A DNA stretch of 61,896 bases from positions 1 through 61,896 of the forward strand of contig JALQUC010000015.1 of assembly GCA_023268615.1 (NCBI GenBank), written 5' to 3'. Shown piece after piece: positions 1-9,682 of this stretch. Each line of letters opens with the position of its first letter. Position 1 is the first letter of the stretch. The notes under the pieces are model-generated. The model did not search any database and was not told the DNA's origin. It saw nothing but the letters and a program-made list of their open reading frames with translations. The DNA is from Candidatus Altimarinota bacterium (GTDB taxonomy: Bacteria; Patescibacteriota; Gracilibacteria; BD1-5; JAGOOR01). Position numbers and translations under genes: made by a program.

Positions 1-699
1 CGGTTCATCAACTATCATAAATGGTTGAGTTGCAGCAATAGCATCAAATGGTACAGAATATTTATCAAAAAGGGATTGATCATAGCTCTTCCCGAGGGTG
101 TATATGGTTTCACCTGTATTTTTATCTTTTGAAGATGCAGTAATCATGCCTGCATTTATTACGAGTACTTGAATATGATTTTTTTCGAAATTTCCCGCAT
201 TAACAAAGCTGTTGACCGAAGGCGGCAAGTATGACTTTTTATTTTTTCCTCCTTTTTGGCTTTCTACAATGTGAAGGTTAAGGGTTTTTCCATATTGTTC
301 CTTGAAATGTTCACGACTACTGTCAGATTTGAGAAAATCAATTGTTCCTGCTTTGATAGGCAATGTTGGTACTACTATTACAAATTTGAAAATCCCATAG
401 AGCTTATTTAATTCAAAAATAGTCTTGGCATATGTGTAGGTCTTACCTGTGCCTGTCTCCATTCTTATATCAACAATATTACTATTTCTTTTTATAACTC
501 CATCTTTTATACCAAACTCTTCACGAGTCTTACGAATATTTCCTGCATAATTTCCAGCAGCTTTATCTAATTTCGGATTTATAAATTGTTTTTCTGATGC
601 GTTTACTTCTTGCGCTTCGAGTCAATCAAAAACAGCAATAGTTGCCAATACTGCCTGAGATTGATGTTCGAGGTTCTTCTCAAAATTAAAGCCCACCAT
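1..699 (-). CDS. res: Type III restriction enzyme Res subunit (3' part beyond window)
   Basis: ATP-dependent helicase/nuclease subunit of a type III restriction system. Only the first 233 codons are visible; the rest lies left of base 1. The N-terminus has the family's usual opening (Asn-Phe-Glu, then a Gln-x-x-Ala-Val region). A Walker A motif METGTGKT lies near residues 77-84, and the visible end contains the start of a DEPH-type Walker B (IVDEP). One in-frame TGA near residue 26 is read as Gly. The start codon lies one base after the mod stop codon, so the two are co-transcribed and probably translationally coupled. The endonuclease domain cannot be seen. Identity is secure from the motif order plus the adjacent mod gene. 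Confidence 0.88.
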
Positions 700-700
700 A

Positions 701-2587
701 TTAATATCTCGTTATAAAATCTATATCTATGCTTTTTTTATTCGCATACAAAGAGATATTTTCAGAAATTTCCCGAAGTGATTTGCTCTCAAAATGATAA
801 CCAAAGACAATAATAATTGTTGGATTAAAAACTGGATTATTATCAATCTCTTCCAGGAGTTTTTTTAAGTTTCCTGTATTAAATCCCACATCCATCAAAT
901 ACAGTTTTTCATTACCATAATAGCCGGAATATCCTCCAAAATCTATCTCTTGTAAATCTTGAGTTAGAGGAATATTATCAAAAGTTTTCCAAGTGGTGAG
1001 AAGTGTTTTTACACCCTCTGCACTTAATTTTGATTCATCGAAAAGAGTTGCTTGTGAATTAAATTCCTCTGCTTCAAATTCATAATCTTCCCAAATTGGT
1101 TGCGTCTCAAAAATCTTGAATCCACTTGTATCAGCGATTTTCTTTCCTGCTTTCACTAGTCTTTCTTTAGTGATTTCAAAAATAGTCGGCTCTGCAATCC
1201 CAAGTTCATTTTTTACATAATCATATGCAGTTTTATTTTTTATCGGATCAATAGTTTCTGGCAGTTGCACAAGGATATACTTTCTTTTCCCTCCTTTCCC
1301 ATTTGCTGCATCTTCCGCATTAAGCTGCATCACTGCATCGCCTGTTGTTCCACTTCCTGCGAAAAAGTCGAGAATGAGGTCATTTGTGGTTGCAGAATGA
1401 AATACAAGTCTTTTTATTAAATTAGTTGGTTTTACTGTCTCAAAACCATGCTTATTGTTTTCAAGCACAGTGGAAAGTTCCTTTTTTGCACTTTCTGCTG
1501 TCCCAATTTCTTTATTCAACAATCACCAAAATGGTTCTGTTAATTCTGATTTTTCATCGTCAGGTCTCATTTTAAGAACAATTTTTCCATCACGAACAAA
1601 TAAATCTCCACGACTTTTGTATATTGAAATTGTATCTTGTCCAAGTTTCCATTGTTTTCCTTGAGGTGGTGATATCCCCTCAATCTCAAAAATCATAGAT
1701 TCCCTACCTCTCATTCCGTCCGCATTCATTACCTCCAATGGATAATCTCTGTATTCGCCTCTGTCATCATTAAGTGGATATTGTTTTTCTCCTTTTTGAA
1801 TTAAATTGAATCTTCTCTGATCCTTTTTTGTGTACAGTAAGATATATTCAACTTTAGGTTGGAGCTTATTGAAGGAATCCTTTGTATTTTGTGATTTGGT
1901 TTTAGATTCCCACGCAATATTTCCTACAAAACTCTCTTCTCCAAAAATCTCATCCATCAATATTCTTAATTGAGCCACTTCGTTATCATCAATACTCACA
2001 AAAATCACCCCATCATCTCGCAGGAGTTGTTTAGCGATATAAATCCTCGGATACATAAAAGTGAGCCAAGCACTATGTGAGTTACTTTTGCTATTTATAA
2101 AACTCAAAATTTTTTTTGCTTTTTCTTCATCTACACCGGCAAGTTTCTGAAATTCTTCGACTGTAAATTTGCGGTCATCCTGATATACAAATCCATCACT
2201 TCCTGTGTTGTAGGGTGGGTCTATGTATATCATCTTTACCTGCTCGTGGTAGGCATTGGAGAGATGCTTGAGGACCTCGAGATTATCACCTTTTATGAGG
2301 AGATTGTCAGAATTTTTATTTTCTGGCTTTTTGTTCCATTCTTTGTCTTCTTTGAGCAGTGTTCTCGCAGGATCACTCGCCAGTAGTCGAGCGTAGCTCT
2401 TACCGAGCCAGTCCATACCGTACCCCTCTTTTGAAAAATTTATCTCGTGTGTTGCAAGCTCTTTTTTGAATTTTTCAAAATCAAAATCTCCATTTTTATC
2501 AAAACAGTGTGAAAAATGTTTTCTAAGAACTTCGAGATTATGATTTGGAACTGATATATTCTGAGTCGCATTTTGTGTTTTTGTCAT
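701..2587 (-). CDS. mod: Type III DNA methyltransferase Mod subunit
   Basis: Site-specific adenine methyltransferase and specificity subunit of the type III system, 628 aa. It carries the catalytic DPPYNTGSDGF motif (class beta amino-methyltransferase) near residue 120 and the AdoMet-binding FAGSGTTGDAV motif in the C-terminal half, with a target-recognition region between them. A TGA at 1523-1525 (Trp-Gly-Leu-Leu) would split the gene under the standard code; both halves are in one frame and both motifs are needed. The length suits the family. It is followed directly by res. The recognition sequence cannot be inferred. Confidence 0.92.
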
Positions 2588-2647
2588 AAGTGTAACTATT
2601 TATACACTTGATTATATCCATTCCCCGCTTTTCTCAACGCAGAAATT

Positions 2648-4126
2648 TTATTCCTTCACTGCTGGCCCTACCGCTGGCTCTGTACTGTAGATGATGGGGT
2701 CCATAGGTCCTATCTGTACTTTTTGGACGAATGATTCTATGAGAGGGATGATGATAGTGCTAGGAGCGTAGCCTTCTTTTGGAGGGTTTTTGACTGGGAA
2801 GATGTAGGCTGGGACGAGGTATTCTGTTGTCTTACCATTTTTCCATTCACCAAATATGTGAGCGTAGCCGAGGGTTGGCTCTCCGAGTGAGATATTTACG
2901 ACTTTTCGACCTGCATTGGCACTCGTGTCAGTGTTGATATATCGACCACCATTTTTTATCATATCCTGGATGAGGGTGAGGTCTTGGATAGTCTTGTAGG
3001 ATGAGCGATTGAGAGTGGATTTCTCGATACCATACAGTCCTGTGATGCGCTTGGTGCGGATATGGTAGTTGAGAGTGAGTCCCCTGTAGCTGCCACCTTC
3101 TTGGTAGATCGTTTTGCCATCGAGGAGGAGGGGATAGGTGACGGTATACATATCTGGGATCATCTGTTCTCCGCCCATCTCTGCGCTGCGAGCGTACCAT
3201 ATACGCCATGAGCTATCGACCTGTGGTGCTCCGTAGGCACTCATATCTATGCGGTATTTCTGGATAAATTTCTGGCTCTCGGCGATGATGACGCTGTCCG
3301 CGGGGATGTCTGATTCTGTGAGTTTTGGGAGAGGAGTACAGCCGTTCTGATCACAGACGGGCTGAGGCCATTTGAGATAATTCTGGTACATGTTGATCGT
3401 CCCATTGAGAAAATCGATATTGAGCATATAGCCGTAGTCTCTGTCCTCTGTCAGGGTGAGATTGGAGAGTCCGAGATTTTCAAATGCTCCTGTATCAATG
3501 TCTCGGAGAGCGAGATTTCGGACGATAGAGCGAGTGTCACTGCTATTGAAGGGGATATTTTCTTTTCTGTAGACCGGGAGCTCGGATTCAGGGAGCTCTA
3601 TTTTTCCTTCGTAGGTGTAGTTATAGACTGGCATATCTATCGGAGGATAGATCATGGCATCTGGTGCCATCATCTTTGACGAGACGGCATCGGCATTGCC
3701 CAGTGAACCACCTCCACCACCACTCTGTGGTCGTGCGGCTGTCTGTGCCTGTGGAGCGAGCTCTATAGTTCCGAGTCATTCTTGACCGACTTCTCGGACA
3801 GTGTTTTGAAATGAGAGGAGTGTTGCTGAGTTTGCACTTTCTCTACCGTTTATGATCCAGACACCGGCTATCAGACAGAGGCTGAGAGCTCCTGCGACGG
3901 GCATCCAGCTCCACCAGTATTTTGGTGCGTTTTGTCGACTCATCTCGCGTTCAATCTCGAGCATGATTTTGTGTCTGAGCTCGTTGCGAAATGATTCATC
4001 TATCTGGATTTCTGGACGATTTTTGATCATCCGTTCGATGATTTTCTGGATTTCTGATTCCTTTTGACGGAGATCAGGGTCGAGAGCATAGAGCTCCTGG
4101 AGGATGTCGTTAATATTGACTGACAT
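2648..4126 (-). CDS. Anti-sigma-factor-like membrane protein, large extracytoplasmic part
   Basis: Predicted regulator of the adjacent ECF sigma factor, 492 aa. The first ~90 residues are charged and helical (cytoplasmic sigma-binding type). A single membrane segment follows around residues 82-100 (PVAGALSLCLIAGVWII), then a low-complexity linker with a five-Gly run, then a ~340-residue domain with no family I recognise. It contains a Cys-Asp-Gln-Asn-Gly-Cys motif. The chosen ATG overlaps the sigma gene by 17 bases, a typical sigma/anti-sigma arrangement. A TGA at 3776-3778 (Gly) joins the two halves. The role as anti-sigma is inferred from position and topology; no zinc-binding HxxxCxxC motif is seen. 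Confidence 0.65.
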
Positions 4127-4670
4127 AGGAGAGAAGAAGTGAAAAAATAAAGATATAGGTAATATTTGCGGATATTTTTGCCATAGTGCGGGAGACGATT
4201 TTCTTTGCATTGGCGACGCTCTCACCGGTGATCTCGCTGATCTCCGCGTAGGAGAGTCCGTCCCAGACGCGCATCGTGAGGAGAGTCCGCTCTCGCTCCG
4301 TGAGGGTCTGGAGGAAATTCATGACTTCTGCGAGCTTGGTACTCGTGTCTATCTCATGTCCTAGATCGCGGCTATACCCGAGAGTATCATCGAGCTCCTC
4401 TGTCGGACGAGCGGAGCGAGTATCATCGATGAGGGTCGTATAGGCGATACGGTAGATCCAGGAGAAAAATTCTCCCTCATGATTGCCGCGGAAACTGCGG
4501 ATGCGACGAAGTGCCTTCATATAGGTATCGGCGACGATGTCCTCAGTTTTCTCATGGTCACCTGTTCGGTGATAGATAAATCCGTACACGCGGTCATAGC
4601 TCATATCATAGAGTGCTGAGAAAGCATCGAGCTGACCGTTGCGGATTTTTGCGAGTTGCGATGCAAACAT
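4110..4670 (-). CDS. ECF-family RNA polymerase sigma factor
   Basis: Alternative sigma factor of the sigma-70 ECF group, 186 aa. Region 2 is clear near the N-terminus (FSALYDMSYDRVYGFIYHR, then EDIVADTYMKALRRI and a Trp-Ile-Tyr-Arg-Ile-Ala segment). Region 4 follows a Glu/Asp-rich linker, with LTERERTLLTMRVWDGLSYAEI as the helix-turn-helix. The start at 4670 (MFASQL) fits the usual family N-terminus better than an ATG at 4727. The 3' end overlaps the membrane regulator gene. A short inverted repeat (CCTAC-5 nt-GTAGG) lies in the upstream region. The extra hydrophobic C-terminal tail comes from the overlap. Confidence 0.88.
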   Translation of the reverse strand: MFASQLAKIRNGQLDAFSALYDMSYDRVYGFIYHRTGDHEKTEDIVADTYMKALRRIRSFRGNHEGEFFSWIYRIAYTTLIDDTRSARPTEELDDTLGYSRDLGHEIDTSTKLAEVMNFLQTLTERERTLLTMRVWDGLSYAEISEITGESVANAKKIVSRTMAKISANITYIFIFSLLLSYVSQY

Positions 4671-4825
4671 AAATTGAGAAATATTTCCTACAGAGTGTAG
4701 GACGAAATTGTATGCAAAAGGTGACAAAAAAATATCTTTTTTCCAGATGCGACTTCTCGTGATGAAAAATGTTCCCTTTTTCCGTTTTGATGATATACTT
4801 CTGCCAATACTAAAATTTTTCTCTC

Positions 4826-7159
4826 ATGTTTGATTTTTGAATCCTCGGAATGAACGCGAGGAATCTCCTCTACATCAAAAAATTTAATCACAAAAAATCC
4901 ATCTCTCTCGCGGATAGTAAAATAAAGACAAAGACCTATCTCTCTGCTCGAGGTGTGCCATTTGCTGAGACATTTGCTGTTATAAATTCCAAATCTGAAC
5001 TCCAGGAGTGGAATATGGACAGTCTGCCTCGTCGATTTGTCGTGAAGCCAAACGAGGGGAGCAAGGGGAATGGTATTCTCGTGCTCGAGCGGAGAGGGGA
5101 TGTATTTGTCTCACAGGATCGTGAGTATTCTGAGTGGGATCTCAGAGCGCATATGGTCGACATATTGGACGGAGCGTTTTCTATCTCAGGGGGGTATGAT
5201 ACAGTACTTATTGAGGAGCAGCTTCTCCCAGATGAAGGATTTCGCCACTTTTGTCAGCATGGACTCGCAGATATCCGTGTCATAGTATTTAATCTCGTAC
5301 CCGTGGCAGCCATGGTCCGTATGCCGACCGCTCTGTCTGGTGGTAAAGCCAATCTCGCACAGGGTGGAGCAGGATTTGGTATCGATGTGACGACGGGGGA
5401 AGTGCATTCGTTTTTCCAGCACAAGATCCTGCATCACGATATATTTCCTGAGAAGTATCGATTTCTCCGTGGGAAAAAAATAGGCTACTGGAATGATATC
5501 CTCCTCTACTCCTCACAGATTCAGATATTTGCCAATCTCGGCTACCTCGCCCTCGACTGGGTCATCACACCGACGGGTCCGAAGCTCCTCGAAATCAATG
5601 CTCGTGCAGGCCTCGAAGTACAAAATGTAAACGGTATTGCTCTGCGTTCCAGACTTCGGAAAGTCGAAAATATCCGCATCACTGATCCTGTGAAGGGTGT
5701 GGAGATAGCGCGTTCGCTGTTTCATGAGCATCCACTTTTTCAGATCCAAGAAGACAAAATCCTCTATCAAAAACAAAAGTGATGTGTCCGCACGGAGACT
5801 ATGCGTCATGAAAATATCGACATCATCGTCGACCTCGAGTCTCCCTCGACACGCGGAAGTGCTGACTATCTCGGTGAATCTGGTCCATTTTCTGTCGTCA
5901 CCTACGATGGAGCCCAGATGACATTACCGACGATTTCTATTGATGAGACACTGCCCCCACAGACACTTCTTCTCTCAGGGCAGGATATACCTGATCACTT
6001 CGTGAAGCCTTCTGTCTCACCACAGTACGATGTCGTCTATCGATATACGAAATCCAAGTGGCCTCAGACTATTATCGATATTGATGAGACACTCTACAAG
6101 ATGGCAAAAAAAGTGAATCTGTCGTATTTCCTCAAGCCTACTAATTACTACCAAGAGCTCGATACATTTATTTCTGCTCAGGGACTCTATAATCCTGTTT
6201 TTCAGTATGATTTTCCAGAGAGAGTCGCTTTTGAAAAATTCACACAGGATGCCGCTATCCTCCGTGACACCATCGCGTCTATCGGTTCCGGGTATACTGC
6301 TGTCGCTCAATTATTCTACGAAAAACTCGATGAACTCGAGTACAAATCAGAGCTCCTCAGAGGCTATGCTCGTGAAAATCCTGTTGCTATCCGTGATGCC
6401 AATATCGCTCTCTTTGGTGACATCGATGATACACTCTTTGCTCTCGCAAAGGACAAACTCACGACCCTGAGTGATGTCCAGAAATCACAAAAGAAAGTCC
6501 GAGGCAAACTCCTCACCCCCGATGAAGTCCTCGAGGCCGCGACTGCCTATTGTCAGGAACATCAACTGTCTGATATACCTGTCGCCATTCGTGATAGAAA
6601 TTTCTCGCGTATATCCATCACCTACGGTAAAAATATCCGTATCAATATCTCCAAAAATGCTCGCATCTACGCTCAAGAATTGCCAGCTATCCTCGCTCAT
6701 GAGATAGGGGTCCATCTCCAGCGTCATCTCTCTGGTCAGTCTCTCGGACTCAAAATATTTCAGCACGGGACGGGATACTATATCCGTGATGAGGAAGGTC
6801 TCGCTATCTATGAATCGCTCAAGCATCTGCCAGAGGAATATGAAAAAAATGCCATGTATATCAAGTACTATCTCTCTTATATGGCAAAGACAATGAATTT
6901 CTCAGATCTCGCTCGACTCATCCAGTCACTCTATCCTGAGAAGGCGCAGGAGCAGATTTTTTCTGATACTTGTCGTGTGAAGCGTGGCATCAAGCATACC
7001 CAGAGAACCGGCATACTTGGCTATATGAAAGACTCAATTTACCTGCCAGGATATCTCAATATGAAACAGTGGATTGAGTCGGGAGGCGATCCGTATATGC
7101 TCTTTCAGGCAAAGATAAAAATTACTGATATTCCTCTTATGAAATCCTTCTTTACATAG
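4826..7159 (+). CDS. RimK-like ATP-grasp ligase fused to MATCAP/DUF1704-type metallopeptidase
   Basis: Bifunctional 777-aa protein. Residues ~1-318 resemble the alpha-L-glutamate ligase-related ATP-grasp family: a MFDFGILGMNARN-type N-terminus, VVKPNEGSKGNG nucleotide loop and a LEINARAGLEVQ metal/ATP site. Residues ~330-777 match the DUF1704 (QEGLA / tyrosine carboxypeptidase-like) family, with a HEIGVH zinc motif (His625, Glu626, His630) and EEGLA at 656-660. The join is a TGA at 5780-5782 followed in frame by six codons before an internal ATG, so with UGA = Gly there is one polypeptide. The start at 4826 includes an early UGA-Gly and restores the family N-terminus. The likely chemistry is peptide-bond formation with an amino acid such as glutamate, plus C-terminal trimming; the substrate is unknown. 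Confidence 0.85.
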
Positions 7160-7283
7160 GAAACGCGGAAAAACTTCGTCTGACTTTGTCAATTCGTTTT
7201 TTCGACTTAGTCACTTACATATCAGTAAGCTCCCGTCGTCTCAAAAACTCTTTCCTCGCCATACTTGTTTTTACACATTTCCT
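7158..7283. repeat. Dispersed ~125-bp hairpin element, copy 1
   Basis: Intergenic unit with imperfect terminal inverted repeats (AGGAAA...TTTCCT, then AAAAAC...GTTTTT) and a conserved centre CTTACATATCAGTAAG that forms a small hairpin. A second copy lies at 11168-11289 in the same orientation, also directly after a stop codon. It has no coding potential and is either a structured 3' UTR/terminator-like element or a miniature non-autonomous repeat. Confidence 0.75.
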
Positions 7284-7307
7284 CTTATCCTTTATTTCCC
7301 TCAATTT

Positions 7308-8840
7308 ATGAAAAAACTCTTCACCATCTTTTCTTTTTTCTTTTTTCTTTTTTCTTTTTTAGTAACTTTTGCTCAGACACCTGGAGATATAGTTCTCAAT
7401 GCGGGCGAATGTTCGCTCCCAATTGTCCTCAGATGAAACACACAGGTCCGTATCGAGACGACACAGGATTATCTCGTCGGATTGGCTGACACTGCGTCAG
7501 TTGATGTTCCCAAAAATATCACCTATACACTGCAACAGTGAACAAAAAATATCGAAACAGTCGTCCGTGATAAATATTCTATTTATTTTGAGGAGGCGGG
7601 TGAATATACGCTGACAGCTCGTGTCCGATATGGTGAATCATGTGATGTCTCTCTCACAAAGCAAATTCAGGTTTTCCCATTTTCTATTGCCTATATCGGA
7701 GATATTGAGACGGTAAAAATCCCTTCAAAAGATTCGTCAACTTCATTTGTTTCTGATGCCCTCCGTGAGAGAGATATTCTCTTCTCTGGTCTCACGCCTC
7801 CACCATCTCAGGGGTCTATCTCATTCCAAGAATTTGATGACTTCATCACCAAAAATATCGACACTATCGAAGACAGCGATGTTCTCATCATCAATTCTGT
7901 CAATTTCCTCTCACTGTTTGATTCACTCAGCAAGATTGTCAAAAATTCTGATATCAAATCTCTCTCCTCGAAACATATATTTGTTGTCTCAGATACCAAT
8001 GCTTCATTTCTCGCAAAAATCCTCGGGCAGTCTATTGGTCGACTGGGTATCACTGAGGTTTCTCTGGTAGAGCCTTCATGACTCTTTGAACTCCTCTTGC
8101 AGATTACTCCAGAAAATCTCTCTTTTGGACAATCAGTTTCGTATTCAACGGAGACATCTTCTTATTCTCTCTCACGGTTTCTCGAGTACCTCCTCTATTT
8201 CGGATTCTGATATAGCTTTCTCGGGTTTCTCCTCAAGGTCGCAATAGTCTTGCTCGTGCTCAATTTTCTCAAACAAGCTGTCGGAGTGCATATATTTGCG
8301 ATTTACAATCCACTCTTTCTCGCATTGTGTTTTGCGGTATTTGGTATCGGATTGACCTCGATATTTCTGGGTATAGCGTTTCTCTCGACTCGTGTCATCA
8401 ATCTCATATCATCCTACATACCCCTGCTCTACAATACTCGTCGATCACTCCTCATCACCCTCTATATTCTCCTCTCGCTCATCTTCCTCGGTCTCGATAT
8501 CATCCTCGGTTGGCAGCTCGTAGATTATGTCATATTTTCAAATCTCTTTACGATTTTCCCATTCCTCTTCCTCATCATGGTCGCGGACAAGATATTTCAC
8601 GAAGACATCAATATATGGAGTCGGGCAGGTGCTGTATCATTTGTTCAATTTATTGTGATATCACTTGTCACCTACCTCCTCCTCTCCTCGACCACACTTC
8701 AGCAATTTTTGATATCGTACCCTGATTCACTCTTTTTTATCTTGATTCTCAATTTCATTATTGGTCGCTATACAGGCCTCCAACTCTTCGAATATATCAG
8801 ATTTACCCCGCTCATAAAGAAGCTCCAGGAAGAGGAATAA
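7308..8840 (+). CDS. Secreted-domain plus ~7-TM membrane protein
   Basis: Membrane protein of 510 aa encoded just after the ATP-grasp/peptidase fusion. It has an N-terminal signal peptide (MKKLFTIFSFFFFLFSF), an extracytoplasmic part to ~residue 290 with a beta-sandwich-like first half, and about seven hydrophobic helices from ~295 to 495. Three in-frame TGAs are read as Gly and one lies in the first membrane segment. The topology recalls the 7TM proteins, usually fused to an inactive transglutaminase, that are known beside RimK-like ligases; here the extracytoplasmic domain is not one I recognise. Its position suggests it anchors or transports the product or target of the ligase/peptidase. 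Confidence 0.75.
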
Positions 8841-8858
8841 AATTATCAACGGGAGTTA

Positions 8859-8909
8859 ACTCCCCCTTAAAACATCTCTCATGAGTGTTTTGAGGGGGTT
8901 GGGGGGTGA
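8859..8909. repeat. G-rich hairpin repeat, left copy flanking DUF559 gene
   Basis: ACTCCCCCTTAAAA ... TTTTGAGGGGG followed by a GGGGGGTGA tail. It forms a hairpin and is the reverse complement of the repeat at 9341-9387 on the other side of the DUF559 gene. Confidence 0.8.
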
Positions 8910-8914
8910 TGTAT

Positions 8915-8941
8915 TTGAAATGGTATCATTTTGAATACACT
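8915..8941 (+). promoter_or_regulatory. Promoter of DUF559 gene, leaderless geometry
   Basis: TTGAAA, 15-nt spacer, TACACT; the -10 box ends 7 nt before the ATG at 8949, so transcription would begin at or next to the start codon. Confidence 0.6.
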
Positions 8942-8948
8942 CTTTCAT

Positions 8949-9338
8949 ATGACCTCTATTACTTATAAAGCCAATGAGAAAACCAGAAGCTATGCAGATA
9001 AAAATAAACAGAGTATGAATGTTTCAGAGATACGAATGTGGATGGTGCTCAAATGATCTTCCTATAATTTCCGCAGACAGAAGACACTAGGCAACTTCAT
9101 AGTAGACTTTGCTAGTCTCAAAAAAAAGTTAGTGATAGAGGTTGATGGTATTACACATGAAGAGAAGAAGGGTTACGATGAAGCACGAGAAAAATGGATA
9201 GTGCAGCATGGGTACAAAATACTCAGATTTGTTGGTATGATACCTTTCCCAGATGATAGAATTTATGAGTATATTTGGGGAAAAATATCAGAAATAGAAG
9301 CTGGAAATGTTCCTATTATAGTAGTTATGCTAGATTAA
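8949..9338 (+). CDS. DUF559 / very-short-patch-repair-like endonuclease domain protein
   Basis: Small putative nuclease of 129 aa from the restriction-endonuclease-like fold. The family signature is present: NFRRQKTLGNFIVDFAS then VIEVDGITH (catalytic Asp and Glu-x-Asp), followed by DEAREKWIVQHGYKILRF. One TGA (residue ~36) is read as Gly. It stands alone between two inverted copies of a G-rich hairpin repeat, which suggests it moves or spreads as a unit with them. Genuine members are about 110-130 aa, so this copy is full length. The DNA target is unknown. Confidence 0.88.
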
Positions 9339-9340
9339 TT

Positions 9341-9387
9341 TCACCCCCTGCCCCCTCTAAAATTCTGGTGAATTTTTAAGGGGGAGT
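9341..9387. repeat. G-rich hairpin repeat, right copy flanking DUF559 gene
   Basis: TCACCCCCTGCCCCCT ... TTAAGGGGGAGT. This is the inverted partner of 8859-8909. The hairpin could also terminate the DUF559 transcript. Confidence 0.8.
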
Positions 9388-9636
9388 ATTACAAATCTAC
9401 TTTAAATTTGCTATTTGAGATTTTATTGTTATATTGAGTCCAAGTCACAGTATTTACGATTATTACTGGAATTGAGCATTTTGCCGCTATACGCCGCATA
9501 AATATAATACAAACAAGAGTTTAACTCTTCTGGACCTGCCTATTGGCAGACAGGTTGCTTCGTTCCTCGCAATGACAGATACCATCGTGTCTTTCGCCTG
9601 AGCAAGTCTTTCCTTAAAAAATTAATTCATTAAGTT
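9388..9636. other. Intergenic region with palindromic repeat debris
   Basis: No gene is seen. Around 9509-9575 are short palindromes (GAGTTTAACTC; CTGCC-TATT-GGCAG) followed by GCTTCGTTCCTCGCAATGAC, which resembles repeat units scattered in many bacterial genomes. There is one copy in this window, so its repeat status here is inferred. Confidence 0.4.
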
Positions 9637-9671
9637 AAAAATAGGACCAGCCTCACGCGGTTCTATTTTTT
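9637..9671 (+). promoter_or_regulatory. 12-bp hairpin plus U-tract just upstream of helicase start
   Basis: AAAAATAGGACC pairs with GGTTCTATTTTT around a 10-nt loop and runs into a T-rich tract ending near the helicase ATG at 9683. It has terminator architecture. Placed in the leader it could act as an attenuator; it could equally end an upstream transcript. Confidence 0.6.
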
Positions 9672-9682
9672 TCTTTTTTTAT

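Noticed and set aside
701-2587. mod appearing as two genes or a pseudogene split at 1523
   Set aside because: The break is a single TGA; both catalytic motifs are in one frame and TGA is Gly throughout the window.
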